DNA of 64,000 nucleotides from Streptomyces zagrosensis (GTDB lineage: Bacteria > Actinomycetota > Actinomycetes > Streptomycetales > Streptomycetaceae): positions 293,493-357,492 of the forward strand of contig NZ_JACHJL010000009.1 of assembly GCF_014203645.1 (NCBI RefSeq), read 5' to 3'. Below are positions 8,377 to 17,640 of the stretch, piece after piece. Position 1 is the first letter of the stretch; each line of letters begins with the position of its first letter. The position numbers were made by a program, and so were the translations under genes. Below the pieces are notes generated by a model. It saw nothing but the letters and a program-made list of their open reading frames with translations. It did no database searches and was not told the origin of the DNA.

Positions 8377-9219
8377 TCAACCGTTGGCGAGAGACTTGAG
8401 ACGGTCGTACGCACCGTTGAACTGGTTGTGGTCGCCAACGATGGGCCCAGAGGAGGTGTACTGCCACATGGTGTGGAAGCCCCATCCAGCTGGAAGTTCG
8501 CCCACCGATGAGCCATAGCGCGGAATCCACAGCGGATTGGTGCTGCCAAAGCCCGCGTAATTGCCCGTGCACGTCTTCCACCAGCTAGTTGACGTGTAGA
8601 TGACCGCGTCACGTCCGGTGCGTGCCTTGTAGGTGTTGAAGAAGTCTCGCACCCAGTTGACCATTGCGCTTTGGCTCAGCCCGTAACACGTGGCGCCGTA
8701 CGGGTTGTATTCCAGATCGAGAGCACCGGGAAGGGTCTTGCCGTCGCCCGTCCAGCCCCCGCCATTGCTCACGAAGTAGTTCGCTTGCTGGGCGCCGCTG
8801 GAGGCGTCGGGCAGCGCGAAGTGGTAGGCGCCGCGGATCATGCCGACGTTATGGGAGCCGTTGTACTGCTGGGCGAAGTACGGGTTCTTGTACGTCGTGC
8901 CTTCGGTGGTCTTGGTGTAAGCCCAGCGCACCCCGCTGTTCCACAGCGAGGACCAGTTGACGTTGCCTTGGTGGCTGCTGACATCGACACCTTCGACGGA
9001 AGCGGCGCGTGAGGCGGGGGGTGGATTGTCGGGGTTACCACCCTCGTGTTCCAGGATGGTAGAACCCATCCAGTCCTTTTCCGGGTGGGGAATGCGCTGT
9101 TCGGCGGCGGAGGCCGTACCGGGCAGCGTGAACGCGAGCGTCATGACGAGGAAGGTGGCAAGAAACCCGACCACTGTAGTGAGGGAGCGGTGGGGGGAAT
9201 CGGGTCTGCGCACGGGCAT
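8377..9219 (-). CDS. Secreted GH25 lysozyme (N,O-diacetylmuramidase)
   Basis: 280 residues. A signal peptide with a hydrophobic core (about residues 15-32) ends in the cleavage pattern ASA-AEQ. The GH25 domain follows: VEGVDVSSHQG (first catalytic-site Asp strand), the YHFALP segment, the LDLEYN strand carrying the catalytic acid pair, and the C-terminal LWIPRYG and MWQYTSSG strands. The family cleaves the MurNAc-GlcNAc bond of peptidoglycan, here outside the cell. No cell-wall-binding repeats are attached. ATG has GGAGG at 7 bp. Monocistronic; a promoter-like palindrome lies upstream. Confidence 0.95.
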   Translation of the reverse strand: MPVRRPDSPHRSLTTVVGFLATFLVMTLAFTLPGTASAAEQRIPHPEKDWMGSTILEHEGGNPDNPPPASRAASVEGVDVSSHQGNVNWSSLWNSGVRWAYTKTTEGTTYKNPYFAQQYNGSHNVGMIRGAYHFALPDASSGAQQANYFVSNGGGWTGDGKTLPGALDLEYNPYGATCYGLSQSAMVNWVRDFFNTYKARTGRDAVIYTSTSWWKTCTGNYAGFGSTNPLWIPRYGSSVGELPAGWGFHTMWQYTSSGPIVGDHNQFNGAYDRLKSLANG

Positions 9220-9255
9220 GAGCGTGCCTCCGATGGCCTCGGTGGGGGAGTGTCA

Positions 9256-9286
9256 CATGGTTTTGTAATGACCATGTCACGGTCAA
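9256..9286 (-). promoter_or_regulatory. Promoter/operator of the GH25 gene
   Basis: The minus strand carries a TTGACC -35-like hexamer (9281-9286) followed by an inverted repeat CATGGT-N9-ACCATG (9256-9276), about 40 bp before the start codon. The palindrome overlaps the expected -10 zone, suggesting regulation. Confidence 0.45.
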
Positions 9287-9426
9287 CTCTACGGGCGTAG
9301 ATGAGCGAAGAGAAGGGCGCTGGGGTGGCGCCGATGGTCTATTCCTGCAAAATACTGGCGGAGCTGCGACAACGGGTCGCGGCACGACGAAACTTTCACG
9401 TGCTGAAAAGCCGGAGAGGTGCTGAC

Positions 9427-10005
9427 GTGCACAACACCGGGGTCGGGACACCTGGGGAGGGCGAGGGCCGGGCGGGGATCGATAGCGCATTTCTGGCCCT
9501 TGAGCGTGAGTTGTCCGTCTTTCTCCGTCGAGCTCGTGCGAATTCGGGCGAGATGGCCCGGGAGGTGCATCCGGACCTTGAGCCAGCGGCCTATGGGCTG
9601 CTAGCCCGGCTCAATGACGTCGGGCAGGTGCGGGCCACGGACCTGGCCTCGTATTTCGGGGTCGGTAAGGCGACGATGAGCCGACAGTTGCGGGCGCTGG
9701 AAACCCTGGGGCTGATTGCGCGGGCTCCCGACCCGGACGATGGGCGAGCCTGGCTGGTGCAGTTGACAGAGGAGGGGAGAACCCGATTCACCCGGGTGCG
9801 TGGGGGACTACGCGCCCGTTATGCCCAGCGCCTGGAGGGTTGGAACCGTGCGGAGGTGGCGGAGCTGGCCCGCCTCCTCCACCGCCTGAACTCGGGCCAT
9901 GAGCCCGACACTGCACCGGAATCGCTGCCAGGCCAGGACACGTCGCCCGAGCCCGCCGTGTCAGACCAACAGCCTGAGCCCATCCCCCCTGAACCAACAG
10001 TCTGA
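9427..10005 (+). CDS. MarR-family transcriptional regulator
   Basis: 192 residues from a GTG at 9427 with GGAGAGG 8 bp upstream; the open frame extends further 5' but without coding bias. The winged helix reads PAAYGLLARLNDVGQVRATDLASYFGV, then GKATMSRQLRALETLGLI and the wing RAPDPDDGRAWLVQLTEEG. This is typical of MarR dimeric repressors that sense small molecules. The last forty residues are a Pro/Glu/Gln-rich tail with imperfect QPEP repeats, unusual for the family. The target is unknown; it is divergent from the GH25 gene. Confidence 0.92.
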   Translation: MHNTGVGTPGEGEGRAGIDSAFLALERELSVFLRRARANSGEMAREVHPDLEPAAYGLLARLNDVGQVRATDLASYFGVGKATMSRQLRALETLGLIARAPDPDDGRAWLVQLTEEGRTRFTRVRGGLRARYAQRLEGWNRAEVAELARLLHRLNSGHEPDTAPESLPGQDTSPEPAVSDQQPEPIPPEPTV

Positions 10006-10237
10006 GCCCACCCTCCTGGACCGGCAACCGGACGCCTGCCCAACCTCAGTTCCCTCCCTACGACCTACTCCCTGCAACTGGCCCCGCCCGCCCCGACGTG
10101 CCTCTCCGGTGAGACGTGCGAGACCCAGCCCGCTCAGCCGTTTCGAGCACCGACCCGTTCCGCTCACCCATCAATCCAGCTCAGCCGCTAGGCCCGCCCT
10201 CGGCAGTCGCCAGGCCCGACCTCGGCTCACCGACGGA

Positions 10238-10253
10238 CCGACCACCTGGTCGG
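10238..10253. terminator. Small hairpin between convergent genes
   Basis: CCGACC-ACCT-GGTCGG, 6-bp perfect arms with a 4-base loop, sits between the convergent MarR and PP2C-like genes. It is a weak terminator candidate. The remaining roughly 230 bases here are GC-rich and show no gene. Confidence 0.35.
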
Positions 10254-10273
10254 CCGAGGCTCGACGCGGGCGC

Positions 10274-11119
10274 TCACAGTTCGGCGTAGATCGCCGTCGC
10301 ATCGTCGTGTCGTTTGCCCCGGGGGAAGACCTCGCCATCGGGATCGGCGTCCTCCGCCGCCCGTACCCGGTCGATCAGGGCCTGTGCACCCTCCTTGCGA
10401 AGCAGCGCGAAGGTCTCCATCCAGTCACCTTCGCGGAAGATCTCGACCCAACGGGTGGCACCGTCACTGAGCGCGGCGAGCGCCCTGACTCCTGTGCGTG
10501 GGGTGGTGCCAGTCACCGCCCGGCGAGCCACGTCCGGATCAGCGGCGGCCGTGAAGAAACCCCCTTCGGCATTGCGTAGCGCCTCCACCGCCCGGCCGTA
10601 CTCGGCGCCTGCTGTACGCCGTTCGGCTGAGCCACGGGGCAGGGCGCGGACACCAGCTCCGAGCTCCCGCACCGCGGGCGGCAGCTCGTCGAGCCGGGTA
10701 TCGAGAACCGGGTTCACCGTGCCATCGGGTGCCTCGATAAGAAGAGAGGAGTCGGAGAGCACCAGGTGCTCGACGTACTCGGCGTCCCACCGGACGCCGA
10801 CCACAGTTGCTTGAGGTGTACGAATATGAGAAAGGTCACACGTGTCGCGATGTGCATCGGCAGTCCTGGTGATGGCAGCCGCCAGGCAATCGGCGAGGGG
10901 CATATCCCGCCGCGAACCGGACAGTTCGAGCAACGCACCGCCCAGCCGGGCGGTGAACCAGGGGACGGAATGACTGCACCCGCAAGGGTCCACCGGTGGG
11001 GTGACGCCGTCGAGCAATACCAGTGCGCCACCCTGTCCAGACGCTGGCAGCGCTATGGACGCGTAGTCCTCGTTGGGGCGTTGGGGGTCTCCGGGAACAG
11101 TGGTGAGATCGAGACGCAT
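10274..11119 (-). CDS. PP2C-like phosphatase-fold protein
   Basis: 281 residues. Pattern elements of the PPM/PP2C fold are visible: RPNEDY near the N-terminus, VLLDGV, the ALSDGATR strand and the C-terminal KRHDDATAIYAEL. The aspartates in LDG, SDG and HDDAT would bind the two metal ions used for Ser/Thr dephosphorylation. The usual DGMGGH is replaced by a cysteine- and histidine-containing loop (DGVTPPVDPCGCSH), so activity could differ. The ATG at 11119 is chosen because the fold begins there, but no clear Shine-Dalgarno is seen and two earlier in-frame starts exist. Cytoplasmic. Confidence 0.75.
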   Translation of the reverse strand: MRLDLTTVPGDPQRPNEDYASIALPASGQGGALVLLDGVTPPVDPCGCSHSVPWFTARLGGALLELSGSRRDMPLADCLAAAITRTADAHRDTCDLSHIRTPQATVVGVRWDAEYVEHLVLSDSSLLIEAPDGTVNPVLDTRLDELPPAVRELGAGVRALPRGSAERRTAGAEYGRAVEALRNAEGGFFTAAADPDVARRAVTGTTPRTGVRALAALSDGATRWVEIFREGDWMETFALLRKEGAQALIDRVRAAEDADPDGEVFPRGKRHDDATAIYAEL

Positions 11120-11124
11120 GGGGC

Positions 11125-11531
11125 AAGTCTGCCGGACCATCACCCGAGTCGGCCGATAGGCGGGAGAGGCCCGGGTGTTGGCCCATACCAACTACTGCCA
11201 GGTGGTTTCCGGGAGGTGAAATCAGATGGAATTGGCCCTCGAAAGGCTGCGGGCGGGCATCCTGTCAGGACACTGTGGTGTTTTCCACTCGGCGGAGTTA
11301 TTGCGTGTGTGCAGACAGTGGCGCAAGTTGATGGTCAACTTCCGATTGATGTTCACTCGTTCGAGTGGCCGGGCTGTCGATGTGCACCCGCCGCAGAGCG
11401 GTACTGGAAGGGTCGGTTTTCGTACCAGGGGTGGGTTCGAGCACGAGGCCACACGGCCGAGCGCGCGGGTCCGAAGCAACTGCGGAACTGTCGTCACCTC
11501 CTGGAATCACGGTGGGTCGGGCGAGAGAAGA
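11125..11531. other. Upstream region of the conservon, no gene
   Basis: About 400 bases between the divergent PP2C-like gene and cvnA. The cvnA frame stays open through most of it, but codon bias is non-coding and there is no suitable ribosome-binding site until 11532. It presumably holds the conservon promoter; no clear motif seen. Confidence 0.5.
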
Positions 11532-14500
11532 ATGTGGGCACCGGTGCGGAAGAGACGGCTTCGGGGCAGCAAGGGCGAAAGAGGCGAGCAGACAGCCGTG
11601 CCAGTGCGCCGGGCGCATGCGCGTAGCCGGCTTGTCGTATCCGCCATCGTCATCGTCGCCGCTGTGCTCGCGGCCGGAGCCCCCGTCATCGTCGCGGCGG
11701 TTGACGATGTCAAGGAAGCGCAGCGGTGCGTGGATCGTGCCGAGGCCGCCATGACCGCCGTGGCCCTCGCCCATTCGCTATCCGACGAACGTGACGCCAT
11801 GACGGCGTACGTGGCGACCGGACGTTCCACCGCCTCGGGCGCGGGCGTCTCGGAGGACGTGCGGTCCCGCGTCGATCGGCAGATAGTCGATCTGCGCAGT
11901 AGCGCCAGCGACGCGTCGGTGACCTTTGCCGGAGCCACCAAGCGGCTCGGTGAGCTGTCGAGAGTCCGTCAGCGGGCACTAGCAGGCCCGGGTTCGGCTG
12001 CCGAGACCTTCGATGCGTACACCAGTGCGGTGCAGGCTCTGCATCGTGCCGCCGGTGGCACCGATCCCGAAACCCTCGGTCCGCTTGGCCGCGTCGTGGA
12101 GCAGGCGTCGGCCAGCCGCGCGCTGCTTCTCGGTGCCCTCGCCTCCCGTGGGCGGCAGCCGGGTCTGGCCGCTGCCGCTCAACGCACCAACGTCCGTGAG
12201 CAGGCAGCGGTCGCCGACTTCGAACAGACCGCCCCACGCGGCGCCCGCGAGCGCTATGCCCGCACTGTCAATGACACTGAGGACACCGAGGTCACCGCAG
12301 CCAAGCGGTACCTCGCTCAACTCACCGATGGCCCCCGGCTGTCCAGCGCCGATCTCGCCCTGGACCGTGAGCGGGTTGGCTCGGCGCTCTTCGCCCGGGT
12401 CAACCGGATGCGTGATGTCGAGACGGCACTGACCACCGAGGAGCTCACCCGCGCGGAGAAGGCACGCGACGACGAGGTCACCGCGCTGGAGTTGCGTGCC
12501 GCGGTGCTTGCCGGGTGCTTGCTGTTGGCCATTGCCGTCAGCGTGCACGCTGCTCGTTCGCTGACCCGCCCGCTCACCGCGCTGCGCGTTGGCGCACTCA
12601 AGTTGGCCGACGATCCTGCGGGCGCGGAACCTGTGGTGCTAGGGCGTCGGGATGCGGCGCGCGGAGACGAGTTCTGTGATGTCGTACGGTCCGTCAACCA
12701 GCTCTACGAGGGAGTCGGCAGTCAGCGGGCGCGGGTAGCGAAGCTCGCAGCCGAGCGCGGGCACCTCATTGAGGAGCGGCAGCGCCTCGCCGCGCAGATT
12801 GCCGAGGTGCGGCAGGAATGTGAGGAACTGCGGCAGCGTAAAGACGAGATCGAAACCCGGCTCAATGGCCTGCGCGAGCGTGTGCACAGCAGCTTCGTCA
12901 ATCTCGCCTTGCGCACACTGGGCCTAGTCGAACGACAGTTGACCGTCATCGAAACGATGGAGGAAAACGAGCAGGACCCAGAACGCCTAGACACCCTTTT
13001 CGCACTCGACCACCTTGCCACCGGAATACGCCGCTACAGCGAGAATCTGTTGGTCATTGCCGGCTCCGAGCGCCAGTCGAACCACCCGGGTTCGGTGCCG
13101 CTGCTCGATGTGTTGCGTGCCGCGATCAGCGAGGTAGAGCGTTATCAGCGCATTCGTATCCAGCCGCTACCGCCGCATGCGCAGGTCGCTGGGTTCGCTG
13201 CCGACAGCGTCAGTCACCTGATCGCGGAACTGCTCGAAAACGCCACCGTCTTCTCCCCACCCGGGACCGAGGTGCACGTATCCGGCTGGCTTCTGGAGAG
13301 CGGCGAGGTGATGCTCTCCGTGCAGGACGAGGGCATTGGCATGACAGCGGACCGCCTCGATGAGCTGAACACCCGACTTGCCGACCCCGTTCCGGAGTAT
13401 TGCCAGGGGCCGCAGCCAGAGGACCCGTTGGGGCTCGGGTTGTATGTGGTGACCCGGCTCGCGGCCCGGCACGGTGTGCGGGTTCAGCTTCGCGAACAGA
13501 AGCAGGGCGGTGTCACCGCCGTGGTCGTGCTGCCCAAGCCGATTCTCCCGGATCGATTGCTCGCTACCGGGGAAGCCCAGCCGTTGGCGCTGTCTTCGGA
13601 CTCGGGCTGGCCAGGGGGCGACGGCCTCGCCCTACCCGGTCCCCGCTCTGACTCCGGCCCCGAGATCGAAGTTGACTCCCGTGCTGCTCCGGTCTACGCA
13701 CACGACGGCCCTGCCGACCCGTCCGGCCAACACCACCGATACGTACGGGACAGTGCGGACGACGCGAACGATCCACACGGCGCCGCCAATCTCGACGGCT
13801 TGAACCCGCCGCGGGGGTCCCACGACCATGGCCCGCATGCCGCCCCGGCCGGTGCCCGCAGCCCAGTTGCCCCGATGGTCCCGCATGCCTCAGCCGACTC
13901 CGGCCCGGCCCAAGAGCCGGACCCCGCCGCTCCGGACCCCGCCGCCCCGAGCCCCGGCGCCCCGCACACCGCCGCCCCGCACACCGCCGCCCCGCGCCTC
14001 CCTGCCACCTCGTACGCCGACACCGCGCACACCCCAGCAGCCCCCGACGTCCACACCGGTACGGCGCCTTACGCGTCCGCCGACCCAGATGCGCACGGTC
14101 CGAGCCGGGCCGCTGGTCCGCACGGAGCGACCGACACTGGTTCGGGACGTACCATGCGCGGGCCCGGCGTGGTCCCGGCGCCCGGAGCCGCTCCCGTAGC
14201 CGATGACGCTGCCACCGAGTCTGCCCAACTGTCCGGGGGGCGACGCGAGCAGCGTGGCGGGCCCGCGTCGCCGGGGGGCCGCGAACACCCGGGGCATCGG
14301 GGACCCGTGACCGCCGAGCCCACCTCATGGCAGGGTGAGCCTTGGGACGATGGTCCCGAGGCGGATGAACCACACCGCTATGGGCCACCCCGGGTGAACG
14401 AGCCGCGCTCGGCGGAGCCGGGCCGTGCTGGTACGCCGGCAGCCAACCTCGCGCCGGAACAGTCGGAAGCCGATTCCCCCCCCGGGCTACGAACAGCCGG

Positions 14501-15698
14501 CCCCTTCGAGGAGCCGCCAGTAGCCGCCTCGCCAGACGAGCCGTGGGCAGCCGGGCTGCGCCGGGGCCGGGCGCGTGGGGTGGGGGATAGGCCCTTGGCT
14601 CCCGATAGGCCCTCGGCCCCAGATGAGCCTGAGGTGGTCTCCGAACCGAACGGCGCCGGGGGTGCCCCCAGGGCTGGCTCAGTGCCGGGCCCGCAACGCG
14701 ACCCGCTCGTGGTGGCCGCCGAGCGGACCATTCAGCTCTCGCTGCTCCAGGCCCCGGGTGCGCTGGAAGCGACGACAACACAACCCGGCGCGCCACAACC
14801 TAGCGCGCCACAAACCGGGGCGGCCCAGTCGCCCGCAAGGGCACCGCGCGCGGCGAACCTCCCTGTGAGTGGTCTAGCGGGCCCCGATGAGTCCCCTGAC
14901 ATCGGCCCGCGCACCGACAAGGGGCTGCCAAAGCGGAGTCCGAGAGTTGTTGCACCGCGCAAGGCCGTGGCGGGGGAACGCCGCAAGGTGGACGCCGAGG
15001 CGGTGCGTCGCCGCCTCGGCGGCTTCCAGCAAGGTGCGCAGCAAGGACGCCGGGACGCCGAGGCGGAGATCGCCGAACAGATCGTCACCCAACGCAGCCC
15101 GTTGGCAGCGGACGGGAAGGCACTGGACCGGGAGGCACAAGACCGGGAGCAGCAGGACCGGCGACCGTCCCAACCCCCGCAGCAGCGGCGTGACCACCCG
15201 CCCGCTGCCTGTCAGCACGAACAACCGAGGCGCGAACAAGCGCAGACCGCAGGAGATTTGGGGCAGCCGTCAGGCGACCAGCCACCACAGCGGCGACGGC
15301 AAGACGCGCCATCGCCCGGTCAACTGCCGTCCAACCCGCAGCAGGACCAGCCACCGCACCGCTCCCAGATCGAGCGGTCGCCGTACGACACGCCGCAGTC
15401 AGACGCATCCCCGCACAACGCATCCCCGCACGACGCACCCCCTTACGACACATCCGACACATCCGACACGCCGCCGTCAGGCACACCGCTGTGCGGCCAA
15501 CCGCCCCACGGACAGGAGCGGCCTTACCGTTCGACGTACGAGCAGGAGCAGCATCATCAACCGTCGTCCGACCAAGGGCGGTATGACCAACCGCCGCACG
15601 GCCGGGAGCAGGACGATCGACCATCGAAGCAACGACACACACACCATCAAGCGGGGGCGCTGGACGCGGGTGGGACTGTCGAGGAGGCACGCAGTTGA
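11532..15698 (+). CDS. cvnA: Conservon protein CvnA: nitrate-sensor-type membrane histidine kinase with long tail
   Basis: About 1388 residues. Layout: basic N-terminus, transmembrane helix (about 36-58), extracellular nitrate/nitrite-sensing (NIT)-like helical domain (about 60-310), second helix (about 324-345), HAMP and coiled coil (about 345-440), a dimerisation segment with LDHLATGIRRYSENLL, and a HATPase domain (about 560-670) with LLENATVFSPPG, DEGIGM and LGLYVV. The last roughly 700 residues are low-complexity Pro/Ala/His/Gln-rich, likely disordered. CvnA proteins act at the membrane with CvnB-D as a receptor-like complex. The start is chosen at ATG 11532 (weak AGAGAAG); GTG 11598 is possible. 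The stop overlaps cvnB. Confidence 0.93.
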   Translation: MWAPVRKRRLRGSKGERGEQTAVPVRRAHARSRLVVSAIVIVAAVLAAGAPVIVAAVDDVKEAQRCVDRAEAAMTAVALAHSLSDERDAMTAYVATGRSTASGAGVSEDVRSRVDRQIVDLRSSASDASVTFAGATKRLGELSRVRQRALAGPGSAAETFDAYTSAVQALHRAAGGTDPETLGPLGRVVEQASASRALLLGALASRGRQPGLAAAAQRTNVREQAAVADFEQTAPRGARERYARTVNDTEDTEVTAAKRYLAQLTDGPRLSSADLALDRERVGSALFARVNRMRDVETALTTEELTRAEKARDDEVTALELRAAVLAGCLLLAIAVSVHAARSLTRPLTALRVGALKLADDPAGAEPVVLGRRDAARGDEFCDVVRSVNQLYEGVGSQRARVAKLAAERGHLIEERQRLAAQIAEVRQECEELRQRKDEIETRLNGLRERVHSSFVNLALRTLGLVERQLTVIETMEENEQDPERLDTLFALDHLATGIRRYSENLLVIAGSERQSNHPGSVPLLDVLRAAISEVERYQRIRIQPLPPHAQVAGFAADSVSHLIAELLENATVFSPPGTEVHVSGWLLESGEVMLSVQDEGIGMTADRLDELNTRLADPVPEYCQGPQPEDPLGLGLYVVTRLAARHGVRVQLREQKQGGVTAVVVLPKPILPDRLLATGEAQPLALSSDSGWPGGDGLALPGPRSDSGPEIEVDSRAAPVYAHDGPADPSGQHHRYVRDSADDANDPHGAANLDGLNPPRGSHDHGPHAAPAGARSPVAPMVPHASADSGPAQEPDPAAPDPAAPSPGAPHTAAPHTAAPRLPATSYADTAHTPAAPDVHTGTAPYASADPDAHGPSRAAGPHGATDTGSGRTMRGPGVVPAPGAAPVADDAATESAQLSGGRREQRGGPASPGGREHPGHRGPVTAEPTSWQGEPWDDGPEADEPHRYGPPRVNEPRSAEPGRAGTPAANLAPEQSEADSPPGLRTAGPFEEPPVAASPDEPWAAGLRRGRARGVGDRPLAPDRPSAPDEPEVVSEPNGAGGAPRAGSVPGPQRDPLVVAAERTIQLSLLQAPGALEATTTQPGAPQPSAPQTGAAQSPARAPRAANLPVSGLAGPDESPDIGPRTDKGLPKRSPRVVAPRKAVAGERRKVDAEAVRRRLGGFQQGAQQGRRDAEAEIAEQIVTQRSPLAADGKALDREAQDREQQDRRPSQPPQQRRDHPPAACQHEQPRREQAQTAGDLGQPSGDQPPQRRRQDAPSPGQLPSNPQQDQPPHRSQIERSPYDTPQSDASPHNASPHDAPPYDTSDTSDTPPSGTPLCGQPPHGQERPYRSTYEQEQHHQPSSDQGRYDQPPHGREQDDRPSKQRHTHHQAGALDAGGTVEEARS

Positions 15699-16237
15699 CC
15701 GCAATGTTCCGGGGGGCGACCCCCGGGTCCCCGGCTACGGCTCCGGCCAGCCCCCATGCATACGGGCTGAGCAACGAGGCCCGCAACCTGCATTGGTTGC
15801 TGACCAATTTGGTAGAGGAAGTGCCCGGCGTCATTTCGGTGGCCGTCGTGTCCTCCGATGGCCTGCTGTTGCTCTCCTCCGATCCGGAGGAGACCGCGGC
15901 GGCTGCTCGGCCGGCCAAGCCCGCGGAGGGTCAGGACGGGCCGAAGGGATCAAGTGCCGACCTCGCCACGATCGTCTCCGGGCTCGGCAGCCTGACCCTG
16001 GGCGCAGCGCAGTTGATGGATGGTGGGACCGTCAAGCAGACGATGGTCGCGATGGACGAGGGCAGCCTGTTTGTGATGTCGATCAGCGATGGTTCGCTGC
16101 TGGGCGTGCATGCGACACCGGACTGCGAGATGACCGTGGTCGCCTATCACATGGCGCTCTTCGTCGGTCGGGCCGGCCATGTGCTCACCCCGGAGCTCCG
16201 CAGCGAGCTGCGCAAGTCGGTGGAGTCGGCACGGTGA
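15695..16237 (+). CDS. cvnB: Conservon protein CvnB: roadblock/LC7 domain
   Basis: 180 residues with a roadblock/LC7 fold (from about residue 25): NLHWLLTNLVEEVPGVISVAVVSSDGLLL, then ATIVSGLGSLTLGAAQLMDGG and LFVMSISDGSLLGV. Such proteins are MglB-like regulators of small GTPases, here of CvnD. The TTG start at 15695 overlaps the cvnA stop (TTGA) and has GAGGAGG 7 bp upstream; ATG at 15704 is too far from it. An alanine/glutamate insertion (about residues 68-88) breaks the domain. Confidence 0.93.
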   Translation: MTAMFRGATPGSPATAPASPHAYGLSNEARNLHWLLTNLVEEVPGVISVAVVSSDGLLLLSSDPEETAAAARPAKPAEGQDGPKGSSADLATIVSGLGSLTLGAAQLMDGGTVKQTMVAMDEGSLFVMSISDGSLLGVHATPDCEMTVVAYHMALFVGRAGHVLTPELRSELRKSVESAR

Positions 16238-16623
16238 GTACCACATCCAAGCCGCCGAGAAGGCGGCCAGCGCGCGTGCGGCCGTACAGCTTGACCGGCG
16301 GACGTACTCGGGTTGGGCATGTGCTGCTGGTCGAGACGTTCGTGGCCGCGCTCGACGCTCCCGAGGAGCGCCGCGAGCTGACCTCCGGCGGGCTGAACAG
16401 CCGCGTCCTGCCGGAGATCCGGGCCATCGTCGGGCTGTGCCGTCGAATGCGGTCGGTGGCCGAGGTGGCGGCGCTGCTCAAGATGCCGCTAGGTGTCGTG
16501 CGGGTGTTGCTCAGCGACCTTGCCGACCAGGGAAAGATTCGCGTATACGGCACTGGGCGAGGCACCGGGCAGCCGGATCGCGCGCTGCTGGAAAGGGTGC
16601 TCGGTGGACTCCGCAGGCTCTGA
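16234..16623 (+). CDS. cvnC: Conservon protein CvnC: DUF742
   Basis: 129 residues, DUF742 family, small winged-helix-like proteins found only in conservon-type operons. The N-terminus RVRPYSLTGGRTR is the family signature, followed by RAIVGLCRRMRSVAEVAALLKMPLGVVRVLLSDL and the RALLERVLGGLRRL end. The GTG start overlaps the cvnB stop (GTGA), so the two are translationally coupled. It is expected to bind CvnA and/or CvnD at the membrane. Confidence 0.93.
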   Translation: MSTTSKPPRRRPARVRPYSLTGGRTRVGHVLLVETFVAALDAPEERRELTSGGLNSRVLPEIRAIVGLCRRMRSVAEVAALLKMPLGVVRVLLSDLADQGKIRVYGTGRGTGQPDRALLERVLGGLRRL

Positions 16624-17467
16624 GACCGTGACGGCGATACCGGACATTGGCGATCCACCCCCTGGCCGGGCGCCAGGGGGCGCCGGCCAGAACGCCCACA
16701 ACCCCGAGGCCCTGTCCGATCCCCTTGTCGGCGCCTCCCACGCTCCCCACGCCTCCCCATCATCCGACACAGACGACAGCCGCGCCGAGGGTGACCGGTA
16801 CGTGCGCCAGGCCCCTGGTGGCGTGGCCGTTGTGGCCGCTGGCGGCCTCGATGAAGGCGATGTGGCCTGTCTGCTGGCCACGGAGGAGGGTCTGCAAAGC
16901 TGGCAGTTAGACCGTTCCCGTGCGCCGATCGCGACGAAGGTCGTGGTGGCGGGTGGGTTCGGGGTGGGTAAGACGACGTTTGTCGGCTCGGTCTCGGAGA
17001 TCACTCCGTTGCAGACCGAGGCGTTGATGACGCAGGCCAGCGCCGGTGTGGACGACCTCGCGGCCACGCCGCAGAAGACCACGACCACGGTCGCCATGGA
17101 CTTTGGCCGGGTCACTCTCGATTCCGATCTGGTCCTCTACCTGTTCGGCACCCCGGGCCAGCAGCGGTTTTGGTTCATGTGGGATGACCTGGTGCGGGGC
17201 GCCATCGGCGCCATCGTCATGGCCGATACCCGCCGGCTTGAGGACTGTTGGCCCGCGCTCGACTACTTCGAGAGCGGTGGGCTGCCGTATGTGGTGGCCG
17301 TCAACCATTTCGAGGGCACCGAAAGATTCACGGCCGAGGACGTGCGCGACGCGCTGTCCGTGCCGCCTCACGTACCCATCGTGATCATGGACGCGCGGCG
17401 CCGGGTCACGGTTGTGGATGCACTGCTGACACTGGTGGCCTATGCACTTGACGTGACGCCCGAGTGA
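16604..17467 (+). CDS. cvnD: Conservon protein CvnD: Ras-like small GTPase, with one TTA codon
   Basis: 287 residues. The GTPase part starts near residue 105: P-loop GGFGVGKTTFV, the switch region with FGTPGQQRFWFMW, VNHFEG at the guanine-specificity position and MDARR near the end. This is the MglA/Ras-like group that works with roadblock partners. The GTG at 16604 (AAAGGG 8 bp upstream, overlapping cvnC by 20 bases) gives an unusually long Pro/Asp-rich N-terminal extension of about 100 residues; GTG 16628 is an alternative. The codon at 16907-16909 is TTA, so full expression should need the bldA tRNA. Confidence 0.92.
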   Translation: MDSAGSETVTAIPDIGDPPPGRAPGGAGQNAHNPEALSDPLVGASHAPHASPSSDTDDSRAEGDRYVRQAPGGVAVVAAGGLDEGDVACLLATEEGLQSWQLDRSRAPIATKVVVAGGFGVGKTTFVGSVSEITPLQTEALMTQASAGVDDLAATPQKTTTTVAMDFGRVTLDSDLVLYLFGTPGQQRFWFMWDDLVRGAIGAIVMADTRRLEDCWPALDYFESGGLPYVVAVNHFEGTERFTAEDVRDALSVPPHVPIVIMDARRRVTVVDALLTLVAYALDVTPE

Positions 17468-17487
17468 CGTAGCGTCTGCCCCCGGTC

Positions 17488-17520
17488 GGGGAGCGAGCTG
17501 CTCTCCTCCGCCTTTTTGTT
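17488..17520 (+). terminator. Probable rho-independent terminator after the conservon
   Basis: A GC-rich stem (GGGGAGC...GCTCTCC, imperfect) is followed by CCGCC and a run of five T with further T-rich sequence. This is the T-tail form that is rare in this genome. Confidence 0.5.
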
Positions 17521-17640
17521 GTTGTACGTGTCGCCAATTCGGCGGTCCGTCTCCGTGCCCCGCGTCCGCTCGTCTCCTGGGGCCGGCCATGCCGTTGAGG
17601 CCGGAGACCGCCGCGTTTCGCTGTGAGAGAGAGCGTTGTC

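Noticed and set aside
11226..11531. A 102-residue N-terminal extension of CvnA
   Set aside because: Non-coding codon bias and no membrane or sensor feature; the basic segment and first helix begin after 11532.
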